Shown here one piece after another: positions 1 to 6,435 of a stretch of 9,535 bases of DNA. Both the position numbers and the translations under genes were made by a program. The notes under the pieces were generated by a model. That model worked only from the letters and a program-made list of their open reading frames with translations. It did not search any database and was not told where the DNA came from. Position 1 is the first letter of the stretch, and every line of letters begins with the position of its first letter. The DNA comes from Candidatus Bathyarchaeota archaeon (GTDB lineage Archaea; Thermoproteota; Bathyarchaeia; TCS64), in contig QMXQ01000043.1 in the NCBI GenBank assembly GCA_003662205.1, forward strand, positions 1 through 9,535, written 5' to 3'.

Positions 1-10
1 CGGTGATCGT

Positions 11-190
11 ATGAACGAGTACGCGAGGGGTGCCTTCGAGTGCCTGAGCTGGTTCGAGGCGAGGATGGCGGACCTGGAGAGGGATGTGGATCGGTGGGAG
101 CGGCTGCGGAGGGAGGTGAGCGACGCGATCTCCGATATCCGCCGAGGGGTGGGCGTGGACTTCAGGGAGCGGCTGAGGGCGCTGCTCTAG
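11..190 (+). CDS. Small helical protein of unknown function (59 aa)
   Basis: The reading frame starts at ATG 11 and ends at TAG 188-190. It is preceded at 3-9 by a GGTGATC-type ribosome-binding site complementary to the archaeal 16S rRNA 3' end. The product has no membrane segment and no signal peptide. It is rich in Glu, Arg, Asp and Leu with heptad-like spacing over roughly residues 15-58, so it should be mostly alpha-helical and may form a coiled coil. I do not recognise a family. It sits on the same strand as, and upstream of, the winged-helix and portal genes, and converges on the RHH gene with an 11-nt gap. It may belong to the same virus-derived island. The frame is open up to the window edge, so an upstream start cannot be excluded, but the ribosome-binding site favours ATG 11. 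Confidence 0.6.
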   Translation: MNEYARGAFECLSWFEARMADLERDVDRWERLRREVSDAISDIRRGVGVDFRERLRALL

Positions 191-201
191 CCCCCGGGAG
201 C

Positions 202-366
202 TCAGATGAGGTATCCCAGCTCCCTGAGGTACCTCCTGACGGAGGCCTTGACGAAGTCGGGGATGCTGGTGTAGCCGTGCTTGCCGCTCTCTATGACCTC
301 CTCTATTTTTTTGGCGAGGGACTCGGGGAGGTTGACGGTGTGGTACTTGTACTTCCTCTTGGACAT
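202..366 (-). CDS. Small ribbon-helix-helix (CopG/Arc-type) DNA-binding protein (54 aa)
   Basis: ATG at 366-364 and TGA at 204-202 give 54 residues. The layout is that of an RHH repressor. A basic N-terminus is followed by a short beta strand (about residues 7-13, YKYHTVNLP). Helix 1 is a charged helix (about 14-27), then a Gly-rich turn, then helix 2 (about 35-50) with the SIPDFVKASVRRYL pattern typical of archaeal RHH proteins. Such proteins dimerise through the strand and insert it into the DNA major groove; many autorepress or act as antitoxins. No toxin partner is visible in the window. It is transcribed divergently from the winged-helix/portal pair across an AT-rich gap (367-453), so it may control both directions; that is inference. 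A GAGG at 385-382 lies rather far from the start codon, so translation may be leaderless or weakly SD-dependent. Confidence 0.8.
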   Translation of the reverse strand: MSKRKYKYHTVNLPESLAKKIEEVIESGKHGYTSIPDFVKASVRRYLRELGYLI

Positions 367-391
367 TCTATGGAAATTCAACCTCTTTTAG

Positions 392-428
392 TTTAAAAAT
401 GTTTATATTCTTAACACATATTAAATAA
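392..428. promoter_or_regulatory. Divergent AT-rich promoter region between RHH and winged-helix genes
   Basis: This is a sharply AT-rich patch in otherwise GC-rich DNA. On the plus strand TTTAAAAA (392-399) and TTAAATAA (421-428) are TATA-like. On the minus strand TATAAA (complement of 402-407) lies about 38 nt upstream of the RHH start. Archaeal transcription starts about 25 nt from the TATA box, so 402-407 would give a very short leader for the RHH gene. Box 392-399 would give a leader of about 30 nt that includes the winged-helix gene's ribosome-binding site. Which boxes are used is not decided by sequence. Confidence 0.55.
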
Positions 429-453
429 TTTTAGCTATATTTGGGTGATCGGA

Positions 454-714
454 TTGGAGAACCCTGGATTGAAGACGCTCCTCTCCTTCTTGGGCCAGGT
501 GCGGAGGAGCGCGTCGGCGACCTTCACGAAGCTCTGCGAGGGGCGGCGGAGGGGGTACGGCATGGTCAGCCGCTACATCCGCTTCTGCCTTAGGAGCGGT
601 CTCATCCGCGTCGTCTCCGAGCGCAGGACGAGGGGGCGCTATCCCTCCAGGGCCTACGACCTGAGCGAGCGGGGGGCGCAGCTGCTCAGGATCTTCGAGG
701 AGGGGGCGGCGTGA
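454..714 (+). CDS. Small winged-helix DNA-binding protein (86 aa)
   Basis: The start is taken as TTG 454 because GGTGATC at 444-450 is a good ribosome-binding site 3 nt upstream, the same arrangement as at the first gene of the window. GTG 445 is in frame but lies inside that site. The protein is a single winged helix-turn-helix. Helices occupy about residues 3-30, the recognition helix falls near 38-52 (GYGMVSRYIRFCLRSG), and a basic wing with RRTRGRYPSRAY precedes a final helix. This resembles archaeal PadR/MarR-like small regulators; I cannot name the subfamily. Its last 4 nt (GTGA, 711-714) contain the start codon of the portal gene, so the two are translationally coupled and co-transcribed. 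A regulator fused so tightly to a portal gene suggests it controls that gene or the element carrying it (inference). Confidence 0.75.
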   Translation: MENPGLKTLLSFLGQVRRSASATFTKLCEGRRRGYGMVSRYIRFCLRSGLIRVVSERRTRGRYPSRAYDLSERGAQLLRIFEEGAA

Positions 715-1877
715 GCGGGCTGGTGCGGCGGCTGAGGTCGGCGCTCGGGCATGCGAGGGAGGCGACGGTGGTCCCCGTATGGGAGGTCTCCGCCGGGGAA
801 GTCCCCGAGGTCCCCTTCGCCGTGATGCTGGCCATCTATCGGGGTGACCCCATGGCCCGGGCCGCCGTCGATTTCCTCGCCGATCAGGTGGTGGGCGCGG
901 GCTTCTACACCTCGGTGGACGAGGGGTACGAGGGGGCGGCGGAGGCGAAGCGGGTGGTGGACCGCTTCAACGAGCAGGTCAACCTGGACGGGCTGCTGCA
1001 GGTGGCGGCCCGGGAGATCATCGGCTTCGGCAACAGCTTCTGGGAGAAGGTCACGCCCGGCGACCTGAGGTCGCTGAGAATTCTGCCCATCGCCAGCATC
1101 GAGCGGATACGGCGCACGAGGCGGGGGGCGCCCACGGCGTACGTGCAGTCGGCGTCCTACGGCGGCGGCTCCCTCCGGCCTGAGCAGGTGATCCACTTCA
1201 GGTGGAACCCGGTGAACAGCGAGGCGGAGGGGTGCGGGCTGCTGAGGACCCTCGCCGAGGGGCTGGGGACCGGCGACGGCTCCCGGGAGCCCTTCTACAG
1301 GATGAAGGCGCGGATGCAGCAGGCGATGATGGAGCAGTTCGAGAAGTTCTCGGCGCCCAACGAGCTCTGGATATTTCCGAAGCTCTCCCGGGACGACACC
1401 CACGCCTACGCGAGGCAGGTGAAGAAGGTGCCGAGGAAGGGGGCCCGGTTCGTCACCAACGTGGAGGGGGCGGAGGTGAAGCAGGTGGTCGCGGAGCGGC
1501 GGCGGGCCTTCGACGGCTACGTGGAGAACATCATCAACGACTACGTCCTCGGGCTGCAGACGCCGCTGCCGAAGCTATTCACGACGCCGGGCTTCACCGA
1601 GGCCTCCGCCAGGGCCGCGCTGGAGGTCGCGGAGCGGAAGGTCCGGAGCCTCCAGAGGTTCATCAAGCGGGTCGTCGAGCGGGAGGTCTTCGCCCCCGTC
1701 ATCAGGCAGGCGGGCCTCGACCCTGACGCCGCCAAGTGCCGCCTCAACTGGGGGAGGCCCCCCGTTCGCGAGGTGGAGATCGGCGACGTCCTCAAGGCCT
1801 TCGAGCTGGGCGCCATCAGGCGGGACGAGCTGAGGAAGAACCTGGCCAAGAGCGGATGGGAACTCTGGGAGGAGTAG
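711..1877 (+). CDS. Tailed-virus (HK97-type) portal protein
   Basis: In tailed viruses the portal forms the dodecameric ring at the capsid vertex through which the terminase packages DNA. The GTG 711 start overlaps the upstream stop and has a G-rich ribosome-binding site at 698-706. The 388 residues are at the short end for the family. Visible hallmarks are an N-terminal DPMARAAVDFLADQVVGAGF segment (46-65), a FGNSFWEKV motif (106-114), and EQVIHF (158-163). The stem/clip-like stretch runs about 270-335, with a Pro-rich TPLPKLF turn and the long helix EASARAALEVAERKVRSLQR. A C-terminal ELGAIRRDELR (365-375) matches the portal pattern 'G-I-T-x-(D/N)-E-L/R'. No signal peptide or membrane segment is present. 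Base composition matches the neighbours. No head or packaging gene follows, so it is a provirus remnant, a satellite-type element, or a domesticated portal. The family call is firm; the role is open. Confidence 0.85.
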   Translation: MSGLVRRLRSALGHAREATVVPVWEVSAGEVPEVPFAVMLAIYRGDPMARAAVDFLADQVVGAGFYTSVDEGYEGAAEAKRVVDRFNEQVNLDGLLQVAAREIIGFGNSFWEKVTPGDLRSLRILPIASIERIRRTRRGAPTAYVQSASYGGGSLRPEQVIHFRWNPVNSEAEGCGLLRTLAEGLGTGDGSREPFYRMKARMQQAMMEQFEKFSAPNELWIFPKLSRDDTHAYARQVKKVPRKGARFVTNVEGAEVKQVVAERRRAFDGYVENIINDYVLGLQTPLPKLFTTPGFTEASARAALEVAERKVRSLQRFIKRVVEREVFAPVIRQAGLDPDAAKCRLNWGRPPVREVEIGDVLKAFELGAIRRDELRKNLAKSGWELWEE

Positions 1878-1953
1878 GCCTCCTGTAGCTTCCCCCATGT
1901 TTCTGGAGAGGCAACTTAATGTGTAGGGCGTTGTATGGTTATACGGATTCGGC

Positions 1954-2613
1954 ATGTTCCCCCTGGGCGATGAGAACCCGGTGAGGCTGACGCCCTACGT
2001 CAACTGGATGATCATCGGGAGCTGCATCCTGGTCTTCCTCTGGCAGGTCTCCGGCGGCTACAACGGGTTCATCTACTCCCTCTACATGTTCGGCCTAGTC
2101 CCGGCCCGGGTGCTCGCGGGCGACGGCCTCTACACGTTCCTGACCAACATCTTCCTCCACGGCGGCTGGATGCACCTCCTCGGGAACATGTTCTTCCTCT
2201 ACATCTTCGGCGACAACGTCGAGGACGCCTGCGGCCACCTCCGCTACCTCGCCTTCTACCTCGCCTGCGGCGTCGCCGCCTCCGCCCTCTGGATGCTCAC
2301 GGCCTGGGGCTCCCGCTACCCCGCCGTCGGCGCATCCGGCGCCATCTCCGGGGTGATGGGCGCCTACTTCATCCTGTTCCCGGGGGCGCGCATCCGAACC
2401 CTCGTCCGAATCGGCTTCATCTGGCAGGTGATCCGGGTGCCCGCCTACACCATGATCGGCCTCTGGTTCCTCTACCAGCTCCTGCTGGCATCCATCCCCC
2501 TGAACACGGGCGTCGCCTACTGGGCCCACGTCGGAGGCTTCATCGCCGGCATCGCCCTCGCAAAACTCTTCAGGCCCAGGGAAAGGCCCAGCGTCAGCTA
2601 CTATTACGGCTAG
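1954..2613 (+). CDS. Rhomboid family intramembrane serine protease
   Basis: Rhomboids cleave transmembrane substrates inside the lipid bilayer using a Ser-His dyad. This 219-residue protein has the family layout. A short cytosolic MFPLGDENP start is followed by a first membrane helix (about 17-32). The HGGWMHLLGN motif (69-78) carries the structural His69, His74 and Asn78. The nucleophile loop GASG lies at 126-129 with Ser128, and the catalytic His192 sits in AHVGGFIAG. Six hydrophobic segments are visible, ending in a basic C-terminal tail. All catalytic residues are present, so it should be active; the substrate is unknown. It stands alone on the plus strand and converges on the ribosomal operon with 23 nt between stops. 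ATG 1954 lacks a strong ribosome-binding site. The 76-nt gap upstream (1878-1953) separates it from the virus-like region and probably holds its promoter. Confidence 0.93.
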   Translation: MFPLGDENPVRLTPYVNWMIIGSCILVFLWQVSGGYNGFIYSLYMFGLVPARVLAGDGLYTFLTNIFLHGGWMHLLGNMFFLYIFGDNVEDACGHLRYLAFYLACGVAASALWMLTAWGSRYPAVGASGAISGVMGAYFILFPGARIRTLVRIGFIWQVIRVPAYTMIGLWFLYQLLLASIPLNTGVAYWAHVGGFIAGIALAKLFRPRERPSVSYYYG

Positions 2614-2636
2614 CTGAGCTCAGAAAATGAAGGGAG

Positions 2637-2981
2637 CTACTTCACGATCCTGATCTCGGAGGGCGCAACCCCCGCCTCAAGGAGCTCCAGCAGGGTCAGG
2701 GCCCTCCCCCCGGCGAGGGCAATCTTCTCCCGGGCCTTCTCGGAGAAGGAGAAGGCCGCGACGGTGACCGGATGCTTGAGGGAGCCCGCGGCCAGGACCT
2801 TCCCCGGCACCGCGACAACGCCCCCGGCCCCAGAGTGGCGGTTGATCTTGCTGAGGTTCACGGCCACCCTCCTCCGCTTGGCCTTGTCCAGCTCCTCCGC
2901 CAGGGCCCCCCAGATGGCCGGGCCGTCCCCCTTGGACGCCGCCTTCAGGGTCCTGATGGTCTTCTTAAGCTCCGGGTTCAT
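2637..2981 (-). CDS. rpl18e: 50S ribosomal protein eL18 (L18e)
   Basis: This large-subunit protein is shared by archaea and eukaryotes and absent from bacteria. ATG 2981-2979 shares one nucleotide with the upstream subunit D stop (TGATG), so translation is coupled. The 114 residues match the usual archaeal length of 115-125. Recognisable segments are VNLSKINRHS (about 56-65), the VVAVPGKVLAAG core (about 69-80) and VTVAAFSFSEKAREKI (about 87-102). The C-terminus LLELLEAGVAPSEIRIVK is also typical. It is the last gene of the uS13-uS4-uS11-RpoD operon here. In many archaea uL13, uS9 and RpoN follow; here the operon ends and meets the convergent rhomboid gene. Confidence 0.93.
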   Translation of the reverse strand: MNPELKKTIRTLKAASKGDGPAIWGALAEELDKAKRRRVAVNLSKINRHSGAGGVVAVPGKVLAAGSLKHPVTVAAFSFSEKAREKIALAGGRALTLLELLEAGVAPSEIRIVK

Positions 2982-3904
2982 CACTCGTTCTCTTCCTCCT
3001 CGTCCTCCTCGAAGTCGCCCGCGCCCACGCTGTAGAGCCTGCGGCTCACCTCCTCCTCGGCCTCGAAGACCTCGATCTCCTCGTCCGTCTCCCCGCGCCG
3101 GATCTTGCCCGAGAACTCGTCCAGCTTCTCCATCAGGACCTTCGCGGCCTCGGAGACAATCCTCTCGGGGGGCAGGCACCCCGTCGACTCGACCGTGAAC
3201 AGGAAGAGGTCGTCCTTCATCCTCTGTATGATCGCCGGGGGCTCGACGGGACAAGCCTCAGCGCAGGCGCCGCAGAGGGTGCAGGCGTAGAGGTCGACGA
3301 CCCTCAGCTTCCCGTCCTCCACCGCCAGAACCCGCCGGGGGCACGCCTCCACGCACTTGCCGCAGAGGGTGCAGCGCTTCTCGTCGACGCTGATCTCGGC
3401 GACGTGCTGGTAGACGCACATGGAGACGGGCTGCCACTTGGCGTGGACCTTCCCGAGGCCGAGGCGGGCGTACGCCTCGAACCTGACCGCCTGCCCCGGC
3501 GCCAGCTTCACCAGCGGTATGTCCGGGCTCGCGGGGACGACCTTCGGGTCCTCGGAGACGAGGTCGCCGGAGTAGACGACTCTGGTCTCGGTGTCCGCCT
3601 CGACGTCGAGGGTGAGGACGACCCTGCAGAGGCTGCAGCCCAGGTCGCTCTTGCACTCGCACTTCTCGGGGAGGACGTAGCTGTCCAGGTCTGTCACCAG
3701 GGGGACGAGGCCGACGCGGTGGGCGAGGACCTCGTCCGGCATCACCGAGGAGTTGTCGAAGATGAAGATGTCGTCGATGGTCATGCACGGGACCTCGGCG
3801 ATCATGGTCCGCCTGAGGGCGTTGGCGAAGGCCACGTCGCACCCCTGGAGCAGGAACCGGATGGTGTCGCCGCTCAGGCTCAGTACCTCTACCTTCAAGG
3901 CCAT
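2981..3904 (-). CDS. rpoD: DNA-directed RNA polymerase subunit D (Rpo3) with dicluster ferredoxin domain
   Basis: Subunit D pairs with subunit L to nucleate RNA polymerase assembly (equivalent to eukaryotic Rpb3 and half of the bacterial alpha dimer). This is not a sigma factor. ATG 3904 gives 307 residues; an in-frame GTG 3910 adds two. Residues 4-50 hold the dimerisation motif (DVAFANALRRTMIAEVPCMTID). Residues 176-220 are a ferredoxin insert with two complete CxxCxxCxxxCP motifs: Cys178/181/184/188 and Cys208/211/214/218. It can therefore bind two [4Fe-4S] clusters, as in some methanogens, while other archaea retain one or none. A further Cys quartet (82, 84, 90, 93; CECKSDLGCSLC) may bind zinc. 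The C-terminus after about 272 is strongly acidic. It lies 13 nt after uS11 and overlaps eL18 by 1 nt. Confidence 0.95.
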   Translation of the reverse strand: MALKVEVLSLSGDTIRFLLQGCDVAFANALRRTMIAEVPCMTIDDIFIFDNSSVMPDEVLAHRVGLVPLVTDLDSYVLPEKCECKSDLGCSLCRVVLTLDVEADTETRVVYSGDLVSEDPKVVPASPDIPLVKLAPGQAVRFEAYARLGLGKVHAKWQPVSMCVYQHVAEISVDEKRCTLCGKCVEACPRRVLAVEDGKLRVVDLYACTLCGACAEACPVEPPAIIQRMKDDLFLFTVESTGCLPPERIVSEAAKVLMEKLDEFSGKIRRGETDEEIEVFEAEEEVSRRLYSVGAGDFEEDEEEENE

Positions 3905-3917
3905 CCCCACGGAGGTG

Positions 3918-4310
3918 CTACGGCCTCCTCCCCCGTCTGCCGCCGGGCTTGCGCGTCCCGTCGTGGGGGATCGGCGTCGTCTCCTCGATCCTGCCTATCT
4001 GGAAGTTGCGGCGGGCGAGCGCCCTTATCGCCGCCTGGGCCCCCTGCCCCGGCGTCTTGGAGCCGGAGCCCCCGGGCGCCCTCACCTTGATGTGGATGGC
4101 GGTGATCCCCTTGTCCCGGGCGATGTCCGCGACGTGCTGCGCCGCCTTCATCGCCGCGTAGGGCGAGGGCTTGAGCCTGTCGGCCTTGACGAACATGCCG
4201 CCCGACGCGAGGGCGATGGTCTCCCCGCCCGTCAGGTCGGTCATGTGGATGATGGTGTTGTTGAAGCTGCTGTAGATGTGGACGACCGCCCACCTCTCCT
4301 TGCTACTCGT
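3918..4310 (-). CDS. rps11: 30S ribosomal protein uS11, apparent ACG start
   Basis: uS11 sits on the small-subunit platform near the mRNA exit. The archaeal family is recognisable throughout, including WAVVHIYSSFNNTIIHMTDL (residues 7-26), GGMFVKADR, SPYAAM, IHIKVRAPGG(S)GSKTPGQGAQAAIRAL and the C-terminal GRIEETTPIPHDGTRKPGG. The frame is bounded upstream by TGA at 4313-4311, and no ATG, GTG or TTG occurs before codon 23 (4244). Starting there would remove 22 largely conserved residues. The codon right after the TGA, ACG 4310-4308, lies 8 nt after a GGAGG ribosome-binding site (4323-4319) and gives 130 residues, the family length. Changing only this C to T would make it ATG and would be silent in the overlapping uS4 gene (AAC to AAT, both Asn). 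So either uS11 starts with ACG or the base is wrong. It overlaps uS4 by 8 nt. Confidence 0.88.
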   Translation of the reverse strand, partial: TSSKERWAVVHIYSSFNNTIIHMTDLTGGETIALASGGMFVKADRLKPSPYAAMKAAQHVADIARDKGITAIHIKVRAPGGSGSKTPGQGAQAAIRALARRNFQIGRIEETTPIPHDGTRKPGGRRGRRP

Positions 4311-4854
4311 TCATCTCCCCTCCCGTCATCTCGGACACGGTCAGCTCCCTCCTCAGCGGGTGATCCCTCACCGCCAGGGGGCTGGAGCCGGCGAACTCGA
4401 GCTGGGCCTCGTCCTCCAGGGTGACGTGGTAGCTCGGCGCCCTCACCTTCCTGCCGCCTATGGAGATGTGGCCGTGGGTGATGAGCTGCCTCGCCTGGAA
4501 GAGGGACTTCGCCATCCCCTTGCGGAAGACGATGGTCTGGAGCCTCCGCTCCATGAGGTCCTCGATCCGGAGGCTGAGGATATCTTCCAGGGTGGCCTTC
4601 TCGCCCACCAGGCCGAGGCTGTGGAGCTTCCTGATCATCTCCCGCTCCCCCTCGGCCCGCTCGACGGGGTCCATGGACAGCTTCTCCCGGGCCATCCGCC
4701 TGATCCGGCTCAGCTCGGTCCGGTGGCGCCAGAGCTCCCGCTTGTTCCTCAGCCCGTAGGCTCCGATGAGGCGCAGCTCCTCCATGAGGGCGTCCTGATC
4801 GTAGGGGCGCTTGGGCGTCGTGTACCGCTTATGCTTCTTCTTAGGGTCGCCCAC
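4303..4854 (-). CDS. rps4: 30S ribosomal protein uS4
   Basis: uS4 is a primary 16S rRNA-binding protein that organises assembly of the 30S body. GTG 4854-4852 has a GGGGGAGGA ribosome-binding site just upstream and gives 183 residues, the archaeal length of about 180. The N-terminal part is MGDPKKKHKRYTTPKRPYDQ. It is followed by the helical ELRLIGAYGLRNKRELWRH region. The S4 RNA-binding domain lies about 106-150, with RRLQTIVFRKGMAKSLFQAR and LITHGHISIGGRKV. Unlike many bacterial uS4 proteins it lacks N-terminal zinc cysteines, as is normal in archaea. It begins 14 nt after uS13 and its 3' end overlaps the presumed uS11 start. Confidence 0.95.
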   Translation of the reverse strand: MGDPKKKHKRYTTPKRPYDQDALMEELRLIGAYGLRNKRELWRHRTELSRIRRMAREKLSMDPVERAEGEREMIRKLHSLGLVGEKATLEDILSLRIEDLMERRLQTIVFRKGMAKSLFQARQLITHGHISIGGRKVRAPSYHVTLEDEAQLEFAGSSPLAVRDHPLRRELTVSEMTGGEMNE

Positions 4855-4868
4855 TCCGTCCTCCCCCT

Positions 4869-5318
4869 CTACCTCTGCCTCCTGCTGACGCCGATGCTCC
4901 GCCCCTTCCGCGCCGTCGTCTTCGTCCTCTGCCCCCTCACCTTGAGGCCGCGGGCGTGGCGCTCCCCCTTCCAGCTCCGGATCTCCCTCATGAGGTCGAT
5001 GTCTTCCTTCACCCGGAGCGTCAGATCCGACCCGAGGAGGTGGAGGTCGCTGCCGGTCTGCGGGTCCTTCCTCCGGTTCAACATCCAGAGGGGCAGCCCC
5101 CTGGCGGCCGGGTTCTCCAGCACGTCCTCCAGCCTCTTGACGTCGGCGTCGGAGAGGCTCCCCAGACGCAGGGTCGGATCGAGGCCCGCCCTCTTGACTA
5201 TAGCCCGGGCTACCCGGATCCCCACCCCCTTGATGTCGCACAGGGCGTAGGGGAGCACCTTCGTCCCGTCCAGGCTCGTCCCATGGAGCCGCACGATGTA
5301 CTTGAACTCTCTGGACAC
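4869..5318 (-). CDS. rps13: 30S ribosomal protein uS13
   Basis: uS13 lies in the 30S head and contacts the large subunit and P-site tRNA. GTG 5318-5316 has GGGAG at 5331-5327 as ribosome-binding site and yields 149 residues, normal for archaea. The N-terminal KYIVRLHGTSLDGTKVLPYAL and the helix-two-turns-helix GVGIRVARAIVKRAGLD (about 31-47) are typical. So is the archaeal insertion WMLNRRKDPQTGSDLHLLGSDL. The basic C-terminal tail has RSWKGERHARGLKVRGQRTK ending in GVSRRQR. It is the first gene of the operon, directly downstream of an AT-rich promoter element. Confidence 0.95.
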   Translation of the reverse strand: MSREFKYIVRLHGTSLDGTKVLPYALCDIKGVGIRVARAIVKRAGLDPTLRLGSLSDADVKRLEDVLENPAARGLPLWMLNRRKDPQTGSDLHLLGSDLTLRVKEDIDLMREIRSWKGERHARGLKVRGQRTKTTARKGRSIGVSRRQR

Positions 5319-5352
5319 GGAGTTATCTCCCAGCAGTGTAGAGAGGTAGAGG

Positions 5353-5369
5353 ATAAAAAGATTATTAAA
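5353..5369 (-). promoter_or_regulatory. Promoter (TATA region) of the ribosomal/RNA polymerase operon
   Basis: On the minus strand the patch reads TTTAATAATCTTTTTAT. The box CTTTTTAT (complement of 5353-5360) lies about 35 nt upstream of the uS13 GTG. A start site about 25 nt downstream of it leaves a short leader containing the GGGAG ribosome-binding site. The T-rich tract lies just beyond the transporter gene stop, so it could also end transcription of that gene. Confidence 0.6.
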
Positions 5370-5398
5370 ACATTATGTCTGCCCGGCCTGGCCCCGGG

Positions 5399-6270
5399 TC
5401 AGGCCGCCGCGCCGAGGATGACGACGCCGATGAAGATGGTGATGGAGCCGAGCAGGCGCACCCCGCCGTACCGCTCCCCGAGCAGCCCTACGCCGAGCGC
5501 GACGCCTATGACGACGCTCAGCTGCCTCACCGACAGGATGTAGCTCACCTGGGCCAAGGCCATGGCGGCGAGGACCAGCACGTAGCCGAACCGCATCAGG
5601 AACCCCGACACAACAACCTGAAGGGCGTTGCCCTTCCCCTCGGCCGCGACCACGGCCCAGCCCCGCCTCCACAGCACCGCCGGCGTCAGGAACGCGACGA
5701 CGAACACGTCGAGCCAGAACGCGTACGCGAGGGGCGCAACCGTCGTGACCCCCAGCTTGTCCACCAGGGAGTAGATGGAGGTGCACAGCGCCGTCAGCAG
5801 CGCGAACTGGGAGGCGCGGCCCCGCAGGGATTTGAGGGGCTTCAGGAGCTCGCCCGCGGAGAGGCCCTTCAGGTGGATCATGTAGACGCCGAGGACGACC
5901 ATCAGGATGCCCAGCACGCCCCACAACGACACCTCCTCCCCGAGGAAGACCACCGCCAGCACGAAGAGGAAGAGGGGGGAGGAACGCGCCAACGGGTAGA
6001 CGACGGAGAGATCCCCCAGCTCGACGCCCGCCCCAGCGACAGGAAATACAGGGTCTCTGCGGCGGCGCTCACCGCCAGATACGGCACCGCGGCCAGCGGC
6101 AGCCCCCAGTCGGGCAGCAGGACGTAGAAGACGGGCAGCATCGTGAAGAGGGAGGTGAAGGACATCCACCACATGAAAGCCTCCTTATCGGAGCCGCGCT
6201 TCGCCAGCAAGTTCCAGCTCGCGTGGGAGAACGCCGAGGCGACCACCAGCAGGAAGGGGAGGAGATCCAT
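5399..6270 (-). pseudogene. EamA/DMT-family transporter, broken by a single-base frameshift
   Basis: Members are ten-helix inner-membrane exporters or importers of metabolites, built from two EamA repeats. ATG 6270 opens frame one: MDLLPFLLVVASAFSHASWN, three to four hydrophobic helices and AAAETLYFLSLGRAS. In this frame the reading then becomes non-homologous. From about 6022 a second frame continues exactly where the family should go on (ELGDLSVVYPLARSSPLFLF) and runs to TGA 5401-5399. Its second repeat has ALAQVSYILSVRQLSVVIGV and GERYGGVRLLGSITIFIGVV. Adding one base near 6022-6024 gives 290 residues, the normal family length, with no other defect. The gene is therefore recently inactivated, or this is a sequence error. 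Substrate is unknown. A TATA-like CATATTAA about 23 nt upstream suggests a leaderless start. Confidence 0.85.
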
Positions 6271-6292
6271 GGCATCCAAATCCGAAGTGAAG

Positions 6293-6300
6293 TTAATATG
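6293..6300 (-). promoter_or_regulatory. Possible TATA box of the EamA transporter gene
   Basis: CATATTAA on the minus strand is centred about 26 nt upstream of ATG 6270, and no ribosome-binding site lies between. This is the geometry of a leaderless archaeal transcript. Single short AT-rich matches are weak evidence. Confidence 0.3.
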
Positions 6301-6435
6301 TCTAAACGCTAGATCGGATATCAGTTTTCATAAGAGTTAGTTCCTTATCGCCGCGGCAACTCGTATCTTCCCCGTGCAGATGCTCTCATGCCCTGAGGTA
6401 AGCAGAAAAGATAGATATGACCTCGACCTCCTATC

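Noticed and set aside
445..453. GTG 445 as start of the winged-helix gene
   Set aside because: It lies inside the GGTGATC ribosome-binding site that correctly serves TTG 454; a leaderless GTG start remains a minor possibility.
2095..2529. Long minus-strand frame opposite the rhomboid gene, and similar frames opposite the ribosomal genes
   Set aside because: These are shadow frames from high GC content; the products are low-complexity and lack any family pattern.
3918..4244. uS11 starting at the internal ATG 4244
   Set aside because: This would delete the conserved N-terminal segment with WAVVHIYSS, which is still encoded in frame upstream.
5902..6270. The 5' half of the transporter as a separate short membrane protein
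   Set aside because: After about 6022 the frame loses all similarity to membrane proteins while the neighbouring frame continues the family exactly, so it is one broken gene.
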